Made by a program: the position numbers and the translations under genes. Under the pieces are notes generated by a model. It was not told where the DNA came from. It ran no database searches and saw only the letters and a list, made by a program, of their open reading frames with translations. This document shows, piece by piece, positions 16,776 through 25,526 of a stretch of 64,000 nt of DNA. This DNA comes from Scatomonas sp963928055 (GTDB taxonomy: Bacteria > Bacillota > Clostridia > Lachnospirales > Lachnospiraceae), in assembly GCA_963928055.1 (NCBI GenBank), contig CAWVDN010000001.1, positions 1,178,001-1,242,000 on the forward strand, in the 5' to 3' direction. Each line of letters starts with the position of its first letter. Positions within the stretch are counted from its first letter, which is position 1.

Positions 16776-17872
16776 ATGGCAGGTTCATCATACGGAACGA
16801 TTTTCAGGATCACCACCTGGGGGGAATCCCACGGCAAAGGCCTTGGCGTGGTGGTGGACGGCTGTCCCGCCGGTCTTCCCCTGAAAGCTTCGGATATCCA
16901 GGAATATCTGGACCGGCGGCGGCCGGGGCAGCACCGCTACAGCACCCAGCGGGCGGAGAAGGATCGGGTGGAGATCCTCTCCGGCGTGTTTGAGGGAAAA
17001 ACCACCGGCACTCCCATTTCCCTGATGGTTCCCAATGCCGATCAGCGCTCCAGGGATTACAGCGAGATCGCCGCTTCCTATCGTCCGGGCCATGCGGACT
17101 TCGGCTTTGACGCCAAATTCGGTTTCCGGGATTACCGGGGGGGCGGCCGCTCCTCCGGCCGGGAAACCATCGGCAGAGTGGCCGGCGGCGCCGTTGCCTC
17201 CCTGCTGCTGAGGGAACTGGGGATCACCCTCTGCGCCTACACCCGCTCCATCGGTCCCGTCTCATAGAAACCTTCGACGAACAGGAGATCGAAAACAATC
17301 CCCTGAAAATGCCGGACCCCGGAGCGGCGGAAAAGGCCGCCGCCTGGCTGGAGAAATGTATGGCCGAAAAGAACTCTTCCGGAGGCGTCATCGAATGCGT
17401 GGTCCACGGAATGCCCGCGGGTGTCGGGGATCCTGTTTTTGAAAAGCTGGACGCCAACCTGGCAAAAGCGGTCATGTCCATCGGCGCTGTGAAGGGCGTG
17501 GAAATCGGGGATGGTTTCCGGGCGGCGGAAGCCACCGGTCTGGAAAACAACGACGGGTTTGTCCTGGGGGCGGACGGAAAGATCACCACTCTCACCAACC
17601 ATGGGGGAGGGATCCTGGGCGGCATCAGCAACGGCAATGATCTTGTGCTGCGGGCAGCTGTAAAGCCCACCCCCTCCATCGCTTCCCGGCAGGTCACAGT
17701 GACCCGCCAGGGGGAACCGACCCGGATCGAAATCCATGGCCGCCATGATCCGGTGATCGTTCCCAGAGCCGTGGTGGTGGTGGAAGCCATGACCGCCCTG
17801 ACTCTCATAGACGCCCTGCTGCTGGGCATGGGCAGCAGGCTGGAAAACGTAAAAAAGATCTGGCTGGAGTGA
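16776..17872 (+). pseudogene. aroC: Chorismate synthase, interrupted by a one-base deletion
   Basis: The ATG at 16776 (GAGGAG upstream) starts 'MAGSSYGTIFRITTWGESHG', the signature N-terminus of chorismate synthase, which makes chorismate from EPSP using reduced FMN. 'RPGHADFGFDAKFGFRDYRGGGRSSGRET' follows. At about 17262 the frame breaks: 'RSIGPVS' is followed by a stop, but adding one base to GTCTCATAG (for example GTCTCCATAG) gives '...VSIETFDEQEIENNP' and continues to 17872 through 'HGGGILGGISNG' and 'PTPSI'. Joined length is about 365 residues, the usual size. As this is a core biosynthetic gene with intact flanks, an assembly error is the first suspicion. Confidence 0.92.
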
Positions 17873-17891
17873 TCCTCCAGCCAGATCTTTT
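17853..17891. terminator. Bidirectional terminator between aroC and rplT
   Basis: AAAAGATCTGGCTGGAG (17853-17869) pairs perfectly with CTCCAGCCAGATCTTTT (17875-17891) around a 5-base loop. The left arm is the last codons of aroC. T-runs on both sides let it serve both convergent transcripts. Confidence 0.9.
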
Positions 17892-17905
17892 ATTCTTTTA
17901 TTTCC

Positions 17906-18262
17906 TTACGCGACTTTGCTCTTGGCCAGCTCTGCCAGAGTAGCAAATCCTTCTTTATCATTGACAGCCATGTCAGCCAGCACCTTGCGGTTCAGCTCCA
18001 CGCCGGCCTGCTTCAGGCCGTACATGAATTTGCTGTAGGAAAGGCCGTTCAGTCTGGCGGCAGCGTTGATCCGGGCGATCCACAGCTGACGGAACTGACG
18101 TTTTCTCTGCTTTCTTCCGGCATAGGCAGTAGCCAGGGCTCTCATAACGGACTGCTTTGCGATCCTGTACTGTTTGCTTCTGGCGCCTCTGTAACCCTTT
18201 GCCAGTTTTAATACTCTGTTATGTTTCTTCTTAGCGTTTAATCCGCCTTTGATTCTTGCCAT
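17906..18262 (-). CDS. rplT: 50S ribosomal protein L20
   Basis: A 118-residue L20: 'MARIKGGLNAKKKHNRVLKLAKGYRGARSK' style N-terminus, basic and helical, with 'RKRQFRQLWIARINAAARLNGLSYS', the family signature. It binds 23S rRNA early in assembly and commonly represses its own infC-rpmI-rplT operon by binding the leader. It is the last gene of that operon, 18 bases after rpmI. Confidence 0.98.
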   Translation of the reverse strand: MARIKGGLNAKKKHNRVLKLAKGYRGARSKQYRIAKQSVMRALATAYAGRKQRKRQFRQLWIARINAAARLNGLSYSKFMYGLKQAGVELNRKVLADMAVNDKEGFATLAELAKSKVA

Positions 18263-18280
18263 CTCTTAAGCTCCTCCTTA

Positions 18281-18478
18281 TTATAAATACGGTAAAATCT
18301 TCTTCATGCTCTTTACGTTGGTAGCATCCACAACGGTCTGCTTCCGCAGATTTCTTTTTCTCTTCTGAGATTTCTTGGTTAAGATATGGCTCTTGTAAGC
18401 TTTGTTTCTCACTAATTTACCGCTGCCTGTTACTTTGAAGCGCTTTGCTGCGGCTCTGCTTGTTTTCATTTTCGGCAT
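18281..18478 (-). CDS. rpmI: 50S ribosomal protein L35
   Basis: A 65-residue very basic protein: 'MPKMKTSRAAAKRFKVTGSGK' and 'KSHILTKKSQKRKRNLRK' match L35. It is the middle gene of infC-rpmI-rplT with a good RBS (AAGGAGG) before the ATG. Confidence 0.97.
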   Translation of the reverse strand: MPKMKTSRAAAKRFKVTGSGKLVRNKAYKSHILTKKSQKRKRNLRKQTVVDATNVKSMKKILPYL

Positions 18479-18503
18479 TGTCTGTTTCCTCCTTATGATA
18501 CAA

Positions 18504-19010
18504 TTACTTTTTAGCTGCCAGTACGATCGTCATAGTCCTGCCTTCTACCTTGGGCGCTTTTTCGATCACCGCGATGTCGGACAGACTCTCAGCGAATTCA
18601 TCCAGGATGTGTCTGCTGCTGTTCATGTGGGCCATCTCTCTTCCGCGGAAACGGAGGGTGACCTTCACCTTATCTCCTTTGGAGATAAATTTGCGGGCAG
18701 CACCTACTTTCGTGTTTAAATCATTGGTGTCAATGTTGGGTGAGAGCCGCACTTCCTTCAGCTCAATGGTCTTCTGTTTTTTGCGGGCTTCCTTTTCCTT
18801 CCGCGCCATCTCATAGCGGTACTTGCCGTAATCGATGATCTTGCAGACCGGCGGTTTTGCCATAGGCGCGATCTTTACCAGATCAAGTCCCGCCTCCTGC
18901 GCCTTCAGGTACGCGTCACGGGCTGACATGATCCCCATCTGTTCTCCACTCTCACTGACCAGACGGACTTCCCTGTCACGGATCTGCTCATTAATCATTA
19001 AATCGCTAAT
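18504..19010 (-). CDS. infC: Translation initiation factor IF-3, probably with an AUU start
   Basis: IF-3 with both domains: 'INEQIRDREVRLVSESGEQMGIMSARDA' at the N-terminus, 'PPVCKIIDYGKYRYE' in the middle and 'KVKVTLRFRGREM' in the C-domain. An ATG at 18998 has no RBS at normal distance. An in-frame ATT at 19008-19010 lies nine bases after GGAGG (19020-19024) and adds 'MSDL', giving 168 residues; rare AUU starts are characteristic of infC and let IF-3 repress its own synthesis. I therefore place the start at 19010. It is the first gene of the operon with rpmI and rplT. Confidence 0.92.
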   Translation of the reverse strand: MSDLMINEQIRDREVRLVSESGEQMGIMSARDAYLKAQEAGLDLVKIAPMAKPPVCKIIDYGKYRYEMARKEKEARKKQKTIELKEVRLSPNIDTNDLNTKVGAARKFISKGDKVKVTLRFRGREMAHMNSSRHILDEFAESLSDIAVIEKAPKVEGRTMTIVLAAKK

Positions 19011-19213
19011 TGTAGTATACCTCCATCCAAACTCACTGTTGACTGCTGCCTCCCCCGGAGACGTTTACTGCAAATGAAAAGGCGGATAGCTGACTATCCG
19101 CCTGAAACATCATAAATCGGGAAACCCTTTTCAGGTCTCCTGGATGATCCTATGAACCGTTAGTCGCCTGCTTGCGCTAAGGTGAGAGCGGATACTCTTC
19201 TTTCTTTTCATAC
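19011..19213 (-). ncRNA. Structured leader of infC-rpmI-rplT (L20-leader-like)
   Basis: About 200 bases of untranslated leader separate the promoter from infC. The 5' part (minus strand 'CTCTCACCTTAGCGCAAGCAGG', split here by family resemblance) is followed by pairing segments and then a terminator hairpin at 19076-19102. The layout matches leaders of this operon in Bacillota, where excess L20 favours termination. Assignment to the known RNA family is from memory and position rather than a covariance search. Confidence 0.6.
19076..19102 (-). terminator. Attenuator hairpin in the infC leader
   Basis: GGCGGATAG (19081-19089) pairs perfectly with CTATCCGCC (19094-19102), and TTTTC follows on the minus strand. 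It lies 66 bases before the infC start, so it can only be a conditional terminator. Confidence 0.85.
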
Positions 19214-19219
19214 GGTGAT

Positions 19220-19248
19220 ATCCTATCACGGATCACTTCCCAAGTCAA
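19220..19248 (-). promoter_or_regulatory. Promoter of infC-rpmI-rplT
   Basis: On the minus strand TTGACT (19243-19248), a 17-base spacer and TAGGAT (19220-19225) form a good vegetative promoter, starting transcription near 19213. Confidence 0.75.
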
Positions 19249-19350
19249 GAAAAATCTCTTATTTTTCCCAAAAGTCCTGCCGGCCGGCAGATCCGGAGGA
19301 TTCTAAGGCTCGTCCTTCCGTCTGTCCCGATATGTAACCCCCGTTTTCAC

Positions 19351-19403
19351 AAAAGGGAAACTCCGCCGCGGATCCCGTGTCCCGGCGGAGTTTCTGCCCT
19401 TTT
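19351..19403 (-). terminator. Terminator of the DUF1540 gene
   Basis: AAACTCCGCC (19358-19367) pairs with GGCGGAGTTT (19384-19393), extended by AAAAGGG/CCCTTTT with a small bulge. The minus strand continues into CCCTTTTG. Confidence 0.75.
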
Positions 19404-19433
19404 ATGCTTTTTCCGGCGAAAAAGCGCTTTTTC

Positions 19434-19760
19434 TTATCTGCACATAAAGCTGCCGCAGCAGGTCTCGCTTACGGTACAGGCGTCCGTTCCTTCGATATTG
19501 ACAGCGCCCGCGATGCATCTGCAGTGATCGTTGGATTTACAGCTCTTGGCGTCGCAGCTGATCCCCACTGTGGTGCATCCGCAGCCGGTATCCGCTGTGG
19601 TCATGCTGTTGGACATGGTGTCTTTTCTCTCCATGAAGCTCTCGCAGCAGGTTTCATCCGCCCGGGTGGCGCCGCCTCCGCCCACCTTGATATCTCCTTT
19701 GGAGCAGAGCTCCCCTTTGTTGTAGACACAGGTCCTGGCTGAACATTGTAAAGCCGGCAT
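19434..19760 (-). CDS. Cysteine-rich protein with two DUF1540 domains
   Basis: 108 residues holding two copies of the small DUF1540 module: 'CSARTCVYNKGELCSKGDIKVG...ADETCCESF' (residues 5-42) and 'CDAKSCKSNDHCRCIAGAVNIEG...SETCCGSF' (about 69-105). Each has the C..C....C..C plus TxCxSF pattern. These small proteins are common in Clostridia and are presumed to bind metal; the true function is unknown. A strong RBS (AAGGAGG) precedes the ATG and the gene stands alone with its own terminator. Confidence 0.85.
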   Translation of the reverse strand: MPALQCSARTCVYNKGELCSKGDIKVGGGGATRADETCCESFMERKDTMSNSMTTADTGCGCTTVGISCDAKSCKSNDHCRCIAGAVNIEGTDACTVSETCCGSFMCR

Positions 19761-19828
19761 ACATACTACCTCCTTTCAAGTTTACGGAAACAGTATGTCC
19801 GGATTTTCCTCCTCTATGCGCCGCAGTC

Positions 19829-21757
19829 TTATTTTTCTTCGATCTCCACTTTTTTGATCTCTTTGGAGGCGATCTCCTCCTGAAGAGCTCCGATGAAATC
19901 CTCCAGGCTTCTCTGGCCCTCGTCGCCTTTGAAACGGCTTCTGACTGCCACCAGCCCCTGCTCTTCCTCCTTGGCTCCCACTACCAGCATGTAGGGGATC
20001 TTCAGGCTCTGTGCTTCCCGGATCTTGTATCCGATCTTCTCGGAACGCACATCCAGCTCCGCCCGGATACCGGCCTGTTTTAACGCATCCAGGACTTTCT
20101 CCCCGTAATCCAGGAATTTTTCGGAGATGGGAAGGACTTTTACCTGCACCGGAGCCAGCCAGGTGGGGAAGGCTCCCGCAAAGTGCTCGATGAGGATGCC
20201 GATAAAGCGCTCAATGGATCCGAAAGCCACCCGATGGATCATAATGGGGCGGTGCTTCTCTCCGTCCGCTCCCGTATACTCCAGACCGAACCGCAGCGGC
20301 AGCTGGAAGTCCAGCTGGATGGTGCCGCACTGCCAGGTACGGCCGATGGAATCCTGCAGGTGGAAGTCGATCTTGGGGCCGTAGAAGGCGCCGTCGCCCT
20401 CGTTGACCGCGTAGTCCAGGCCCAGGTCGTCCAGAGCTCCCCGAAGGGCGTCCGTAGCCAGTTCCCAGTCCTCATCGCTTCCCATGGAATCCTCGGGACG
20501 GGTGGAAAGCTCCACATGATATTTAAAACCGAAAAGGCTGTATACTTCGTCGATGAGCCGCGCCACACCCTTGATCTCATCCCGGATCTGATCCGGGGTC
20601 ATGAAAATATGGGCGTCGTCCTGGGTAAAGCAGCGGACCCGCATAAGGCCGTGGAGCTGTCCGGATTTTTCATGACGGTGCACGATCCCCAGCTCGCCCA
20701 GCCGCAGGGGCAGATCCCGGTAGGAGCGGGGCTCCGACTGATACACCAGCACGCCGCCGGGGCAGTTCATGGGTTTGATGGCGTAGTCCTGCTCGTCGAT
20801 AACTGTGGTGTACATATTGTTTTTATAGTGATCCCAGTGGCCGGAGGTCTCCCAGAGGCTCCGGTTCAGGATGATGGGGGTGGAGATTTCCTGATAGCCG
20901 TTTCTCTCATGGAGTTCATGCCAGTAATCCAGCAGAGTGTTTTTGAGGATCATTCCCTTGGGCAGGAAGAAGGGGAAGCCCGGTCCCGCCTCGTGCATCA
21001 TAAACAGGCCCAGTTCCTTGCCCAGTTTCCGGTGGTCCCTCTTCTTGGCCTCCTCCATCATGGTCAGATATTCATCCAGTTCCGCCTTCTTGGCAAAAGC
21101 TGTTCCGTAGATACGGGTCAGCATCTTATTGTGCTCGTCCCCCCGCCAGTAGGCGCCTGCCAGGCTGGTGAGCTTGAAGGCCTTCACCGGCTTGGTGCTC
21201 ATGAGATGGGGACCGGCACAGAGGTCAATGAACTCGCCCTGCTGATAAAAGCTGATCTCCGCCCCCTCCGGCAGATCTTCAATGAGCTCCACCTTATAGG
21301 GTTCCTGGCGCTCTTTCATAAGAGCGATGGCTTCCTCTCTGGGTTTGGTGAAACGGGTGATCTCCAGATTCTCCTTGACGATCTTTTTCATCTCCCCTTC
21401 CAGTTTTTCCAGATCCTCCGGGGTAAAACCGCCTTCGATGTCGATGTCATAGTAAAATCCGTCGGCGATGGAAGGTCCGATGGCCAGCTTGGCCTGGGGG
21501 TACAGGCGCTTCACTGCCTGGGCCAGAATGTGGGAGGTGGTGTGGCGGTAAGCTGCCAGACCTTCCGGATCCGAGGTGGTCAGGATGCTGAGGCTGCAGT
21601 CTTGCTCTACCCTGTGGCGCAGATCCACTACCTCCCCGTTCAGTTCGCCGGCGGTGGCGGCTCTGGCCAGGCCCTCGCTGATATCCTTCGCAATCTCCAG
21701 CACCGTCATGGGGGCGCCGTATTCCTTCGTGCTGCCGTCTTTCAGTGTGATGATCAT
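19829..21757 (-). CDS. thrS: Threonyl-tRNA synthetase
   Basis: 642 residues with TGS domain ('MIITLKDGSTKEYGAPMTVLEIA'), the second additional (editing) domain with 'TTSHILAQAVKRLYP' and 'GFYYDID', a class II catalytic core ('MNCPGGVLVYQSEPRSYRDLPLR', 'MRVRCFTQDDAHIF', 'HRVAFGSIERFIGILIEH'), and a C-terminal anticodon domain. It charges tRNA-Thr. Expression is controlled by the T-box leader directly upstream. The start ATG at 21757 follows GGAGAAAAGATC. Confidence 0.98.
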   Translation of the reverse strand: MIITLKDGSTKEYGAPMTVLEIAKDISEGLARAATAGELNGEVVDLRHRVEQDCSLSILTTSDPEGLAAYRHTTSHILAQAVKRLYPQAKLAIGPSIADGFYYDIDIEGGFTPEDLEKLEGEMKKIVKENLEITRFTKPREEAIALMKERQEPYKVELIEDLPEGAEISFYQQGEFIDLCAGPHLMSTKPVKAFKLTSLAGAYWRGDEHNKMLTRIYGTAFAKKAELDEYLTMMEEAKKRDHRKLGKELGLFMMHEAGPGFPFFLPKGMILKNTLLDYWHELHERNGYQEISTPIILNRSLWETSGHWDHYKNNMYTTVIDEQDYAIKPMNCPGGVLVYQSEPRSYRDLPLRLGELGIVHRHEKSGQLHGLMRVRCFTQDDAHIFMTPDQIRDEIKGVARLIDEVYSLFGFKYHVELSTRPEDSMGSDEDWELATDALRGALDDLGLDYAVNEGDGAFYGPKIDFHLQDSIGRTWQCGTIQLDFQLPLRFGLEYTGADGEKHRPIMIHRVAFGSIERFIGILIEHFAGAFPTWLAPVQVKVLPISEKFLDYGEKVLDALKQAGIRAELDVRSEKIGYKIREAQSLKIPYMLVVGAKEEEQGLVAVRSRFKGDEGQRSLEDFIGALQEEIASKEIKKVEIEEK

Positions 21758-21787
21758 GATCTTTTCTCCTTTTCTGTGTATTCAGAC

Positions 21788-22031
21788 ATAAAAATACCCT
21801 TATGACATTTCTGCCATAAGGGACGATCCTCTCCTGAGTCCGCGGTTCCACCCTGCTTGCCCCGGGGGCTGCCTCGGGACCTCTTCATTCTGACGGTAAC
21901 GGAGTCGCCGGGCCGGATTAGGGCCGCTCAGAGGTGGTCTTCAGCTGCCCTCCGCCGGGATGCTCGCACCCTGCCATCCCTCTCTTCAGACTTCCCGCAG
22001 CCTACTCTTCTCTTCATCGCTTTCTCTTATG
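21788..22031 (-). ncRNA. T-box riboswitch of thrS
   Basis: The minus strand carries the invariant T-box sequence GGGTGGAACCGCGG at 21840-21853, followed by a terminator: CCCTTATG/CATAAGGG (21815-21822 and 21797-21804 on +) with TATTTTTATG after it. Upstream is a long Stem I; a candidate threonine specifier ACC lies in 'GAAGACCACC'. Uncharged tRNA-Thr should pair with the specifier and with the T-box bulge to prevent termination and switch on thrS. Confidence 0.93.
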
Positions 22032-22037
22032 TGGTTC

Positions 22038-22065
22038 ATTATAGCACGATTCCCCGGGTTGTCAA
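22038..22065 (-). promoter_or_regulatory. Promoter of the thrS T-box transcript
   Basis: TTGACA (22060-22065) and TATAAT (22038-22043) on the minus strand, spaced by 16 bases, both perfect consensus boxes. Confidence 0.85.
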
Positions 22066-22155
22066 CGGCGGAATTCCCTGTCTTTCCAGTTTAAAACTTT
22101 CCCAAAGGAAAAACCTGTGATACAATGCTCCTGAAGAAGATAAGGAGTGTTTCTG

Positions 22156-23061
22156 ATGGATATTAACTACGAATTATATAAGGTATTTTACCATGTAGCC
22201 TCTTCCCTGAGTTTTTCCGAGGCTTCCAAACAGCTGTTCATCTCCCAGTCGGCAGTGAGCCAGTCCATCAAGGTACTGGAGAAAAAGCTGGGCATCACCC
22301 TGTTTATCCGCAGCACCAAACGCGTGCAGCTGACCCCCGAGGGGGAGATCCTCTTCCGCTACGTGGAACCGGCCGTAAACCTGATCCAGCGGGGGGAAGC
22401 GCAGATCATGGAATCCAGCGCCCTGGGCGGGGGGCAGATCCGCATCGGAGCCAGCGACACTATCTGCCGCTATTTTCTGGTGCCCTATCTGAACCGCTTC
22501 CACCGGGAACACGCCGGAGTCCACATCAAGGTCACCAACCAGACCTCCACCCGCTGCGTGGATCTGCTGGAATCCGGCCAGGTGGATCTCATTGTCACCA
22601 ACTACCCCAATTCCCGGCTCACAGACCGGATGGAGACCATTCCCATCCATACCTTTCAGGATGTGTTCATCGCCAGCCGGGATCATTATCCGGAGCTGAC
22701 GGACAGGACCATCACTTTAAAAGAACTGCTGGGGCATCCCATTCTCATGCTGGACCGGAAAAGCACCACCAGCGAATTTCTCCATCATCTGTTTCAGCAG
22801 CACCAGCTGGATCTGGTGCCGGAGATCGAGCTGGGCAGCAACGACCTGCTGGTGGATCTGGCCAGCATCGGCCTGGGCATCGCTTTTGTGCCGGATTACT
22901 GTCTGACCCGGACCACCAATCTGTTTAAAGTGCGGATCGCCGATGAGCTCCCCACCCGGAAGCTTGTCATCGCCCACAATGCCCAGCTTCCGGTGCCTCA
23001 GGCTGCCCGGGCGTTTATCCGCTTTTTTACGGAAACCTCCGGGCCGGAAGCTCAGGTCTGA
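22156..23061 (+). CDS. LysR-family transcriptional regulator
   Basis: 301 residues from the ATG at 22156, which has AAGGAG eight bases upstream. The N-terminal winged helix-turn-helix reads 'YELYKVFYHVASSLSFSEASKQLFISQSAVSQSIKVLEKKLG', and the rest is a two-lobe effector domain beginning 'GQIRIGASDTICRYFLVPYL'. This subtype (YELYKVFYxVA) is frequent in Clostridia. Its 3' end overlaps the convergent helicase gene by 10 bases. Neither neighbour suggests the target; the divergent thrS is controlled by its own T-box. Confidence 0.9.
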   Translation: MDINYELYKVFYHVASSLSFSEASKQLFISQSAVSQSIKVLEKKLGITLFIRSTKRVQLTPEGEILFRYVEPAVNLIQRGEAQIMESSALGGGQIRIGASDTICRYFLVPYLNRFHREHAGVHIKVTNQTSTRCVDLLESGQVDLIVTNYPNSRLTDRMETIPIHTFQDVFIASRDHYPELTDRTITLKELLGHPILMLDRKSTTSEFLHHLFQQHQLDLVPEIELGSNDLLVDLASIGLGIAFVPDYCLTRTTNLFKVRIADELPTRKLVIAHNAQLPVPQAARAFIRFFTETSGPEAQV

Positions 23062-25412
23062 TCCCGGCTCCAGAATTCCCGCAGGAGCTCCGGCAGACCT
23101 TGCAGCGTACAGACAGCGGCATCCGACCACTCTCTGGGAAACAGGGCCCGGTATTCCTGGCCGCAGAACCGGTCGTCCAGCAGGGCGATGACACCCCGGT
23201 CTTCTGTGGTGCGGATCACCCGCCCGGCGGACTGGAGCACCTTATTCATTCCCGGAAAACGGTAGGCATAGTCAAAGCCGTTTTCTCCCTTCTCCTCATA
23301 AAAAGTCCGCAGAAGTTCCCTCTCATCGCTGATCTGAGGCAGGCCGGTGCCCACCACCAGGGCGCCGATGAGTTTTTCTCCGGAAAGATCGATGCCTTCG
23401 GAAAAAATCCCTCCCATCACGCAGAAACCGATGAGGTTCTCCTCCCTGCCTTCCCGGAAAGCCCGCAGGAATTCTTCTCTCTCCCCCTCCTGCATGGAGG
23501 GCGTCTGGCAAAGGCAGTCTTTCCCGCCGTACGCTTCCCGGTAGATCCCATATACCTCGTCCAGCATAAGATACGAAGGGAAAAAGACCATGTAATTTCC
23601 CGGTCTGGCCTCCACGACCGCATGGATGTATCCGGCGATCCGTCGGTACTCCTCCGGCCCCCTGCGCTTATACCGGCTGCTGACGTCCCGGCCGATGAGC
23701 AGCCGGCGCTTTTCCGGATCAAAGGGGGAGGGGATATAGACCGCGTAGTCCTCCTCTCCCCTGCCGCTTAAGAACTTTCTGTAGTAGGTCACCGGCAGCA
23801 GGGTAGCGGAAAAGAATACCGCGCCGCGGCCTTTATCCAGACAGTTCTGAAGATTTCCCGCCGGGTTCACGCAGCAGAGCTTCAGGCAGAAGCGGCCGTC
23901 CTCCCGATGCCGTCCGTAGATCATATAATTGCTGTCCACCAGATCGTAAATGGAGAAAAAGGCCCGGAGGCCGAAGTAAAACTCCAGGACCTCCTTCCGC
24001 AGGGCTCCTTCTTCCAGCTCCTGGAGGAAATCCTCCAGCTCCCCTAAAAGCCCTGCCGCCAGCATGGCAAAGGTGCCCGCGGATTCAAATCTCCGGATCC
24101 CTTCACATTCTCTTTTATAGAGGAGCAGCTGATGGTTGCACCGCTCCAGGGCACGCTCCAGCTTTCTGCTGAAGGGCCGGACCTTTTTCTTTAAATCCAG
24201 GAAGTCTTCCTTGCAGACCTCCGCGCTGTACATCTCCCGGCCCCGCTCCACCAGATTATGGGCCTCGTCGATGAGAAAGATAAAGTCCTCCTTCCGGCTG
24301 CCCTCTCCGAAGAACCGCCGCAGCTTCACATCGGGATCAAAGACATAATTATAATCGCAGATAATGGCATCCATCCAGGAGGCCAGCTCCAGCTCCAGCT
24401 CATAGGGGCAGACCTGCCACTTTTCGCTCTGGGCCAGGATATCCTCCCGCTGATACCGGCTCTGGCCGGTAAGGATCTCAAAGACCGCCTCATTGATCCG
24501 GTCATAGTGCCCCCGGGCTCTTGGGCAGGCGGCGGGATTGCAGTCCGGCTCCTCCAGCAGGCACATTTTCTCCTTGGCGGTGATGGTCAGCACCTTAAAG
24601 GCCAGTCCCCGGTCTTTGAGGACGGAAAACGCCTCCTCCGCTACCGTTCGGGTGATGGTCTTGGCCGTAAGATAAAAGATCCGGCTTCCCAGGCCTTCCC
24701 CGCAGGCCCGCACCGCCGGAAACACCGTGGACATGGTCTTTCCCACTCCGGTAGGGGCCTGGACAAACAGCTGTTTCCGGCGGAGGATGCTGCGGTAGAC
24801 CGCCGAGACCATCTCCCGCTGGCCCGGCCGGTAGGGAAAGGGGAACTCCAGCCCCGGCATAGAAGCATCCCGCTTCCGCTCCCACTGCCACTGGGCCTCC
24901 GCCCACTTCCAGTACTGATCCAGCAGATCGGCGAACCACAGATCCAGTTCCGCCAGGGAATAGGTTTCCCGGAACCGCCGGATCTCCTCGGTTTCCATCT
25001 GGCAGTAGGTCATCTGCACTCCGATCTTTTCCAATTTCCGGTCCAGGCCGTAGAAATAGGCGTAACATTTTGCCTGGGCCAGATGCAGCGGCAGAGGCTC
25101 CTCCAGGCGCTCCAGGTTCTGGTAAATACCCTTGATCTCATCAATGACCGTCCCTTCCGGATCCGTAAAGATCCCGTCCGCCCGGCCTTCCACAGACAGT
25201 ATAAAATGTTCGTACTCTTTCTCAAATCCCAGGGGCACCTCCGCCTGGTAGGCCGCGCCCATGCTCTTCTGGATCTTCCGGTGGAGCCGGCTGCCCATCT
25301 GCATGGCTTCCCGCTCGGCAAAACCGCCCCGGCGGTTGTCCAGATCGCCGCTGCGGAGGAGAAATTCCACCAGACCGCGGACCGAAACACGGATTTTCTT
25401 TTTTTCCGTCAA
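23052..25412 (-). CDS. Cas4/RecB-like nuclease fused to a DinG/XPD-type helicase
   Basis: 786 residues. The N-terminal 150 or so show a PD-(D/E)xK nuclease pattern: 'GSRLHRKIQ', 'VEGRADGIF' (Asp) and 'VIDEIKG' (Glu-x-Lys). The helicase follows: Walker A 'QAPTGVGKTMS' near residue 221, a likely FeS cluster of four cysteines ('CLLEEPDCNPAACPRARGHYD...'), DEAH in 'FLIDEAHNL', and C-terminal motifs 'VVFFSATL'-like 'AVFFSATLLP', 'GIFSEGIDLSG' and 'QSAGRVIRT'. It probably unwinds 5'-3' and cuts DNA during repair. The best start is a TTG at 25412 with GGAGG seven bases upstream. Confidence 0.85.
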   Translation of the reverse strand: MTEKKKIRVSVRGLVEFLLRSGDLDNRRGGFAEREAMQMGSRLHRKIQKSMGAAYQAEVPLGFEKEYEHFILSVEGRADGIFTDPEGTVIDEIKGIYQNLERLEEPLPLHLAQAKCYAYFYGLDRKLEKIGVQMTYCQMETEEIRRFRETYSLAELDLWFADLLDQYWKWAEAQWQWERKRDASMPGLEFPFPYRPGQREMVSAVYRSILRRKQLFVQAPTGVGKTMSTVFPAVRACGEGLGSRIFYLTAKTITRTVAEEAFSVLKDRGLAFKVLTITAKEKMCLLEEPDCNPAACPRARGHYDRINEAVFEILTGQSRYQREDILAQSEKWQVCPYELELELASWMDAIICDYNYVFDPDVKLRRFFGEGSRKEDFIFLIDEAHNLVERGREMYSAEVCKEDFLDLKKKVRPFSRKLERALERCNHQLLLYKRECEGIRRFESAGTFAMLAAGLLGELEDFLQELEEGALRKEVLEFYFGLRAFFSIYDLVDSNYMIYGRHREDGRFCLKLCCVNPAGNLQNCLDKGRGAVFFSATLLPVTYYRKFLSGRGEEDYAVYIPSPFDPEKRRLLIGRDVSSRYKRRGPEEYRRIAGYIHAVVEARPGNYMVFFPSYLMLDEVYGIYREAYGGKDCLCQTPSMQEGEREEFLRAFREGREENLIGFCVMGGIFSEGIDLSGEKLIGALVVGTGLPQISDERELLRTFYEEKGENGFDYAYRFPGMNKVLQSAGRVIRTTEDRGVIALLDDRFCGQEYRALFPREWSDAAVCTLQGLPELLREFWSRDQT

Positions 25413-25526
25413 TGGAGCTCCTCCTTTCTCCCCAAATAGGAAAGCCGCCCAAAAGCACTGCTGCTCTCGGACGGCTTTCTGTATAGACTCCAGCCCCGGC
25501 TGCCCCTTTCACAGGAAACGCCGTTT

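Noticed and set aside
13081..17872. Programmed frameshifting in pyk, corA and aroC
   Set aside because: No slippery heptamer with a downstream pseudoknot is evident, and these families are not known to use recoding.
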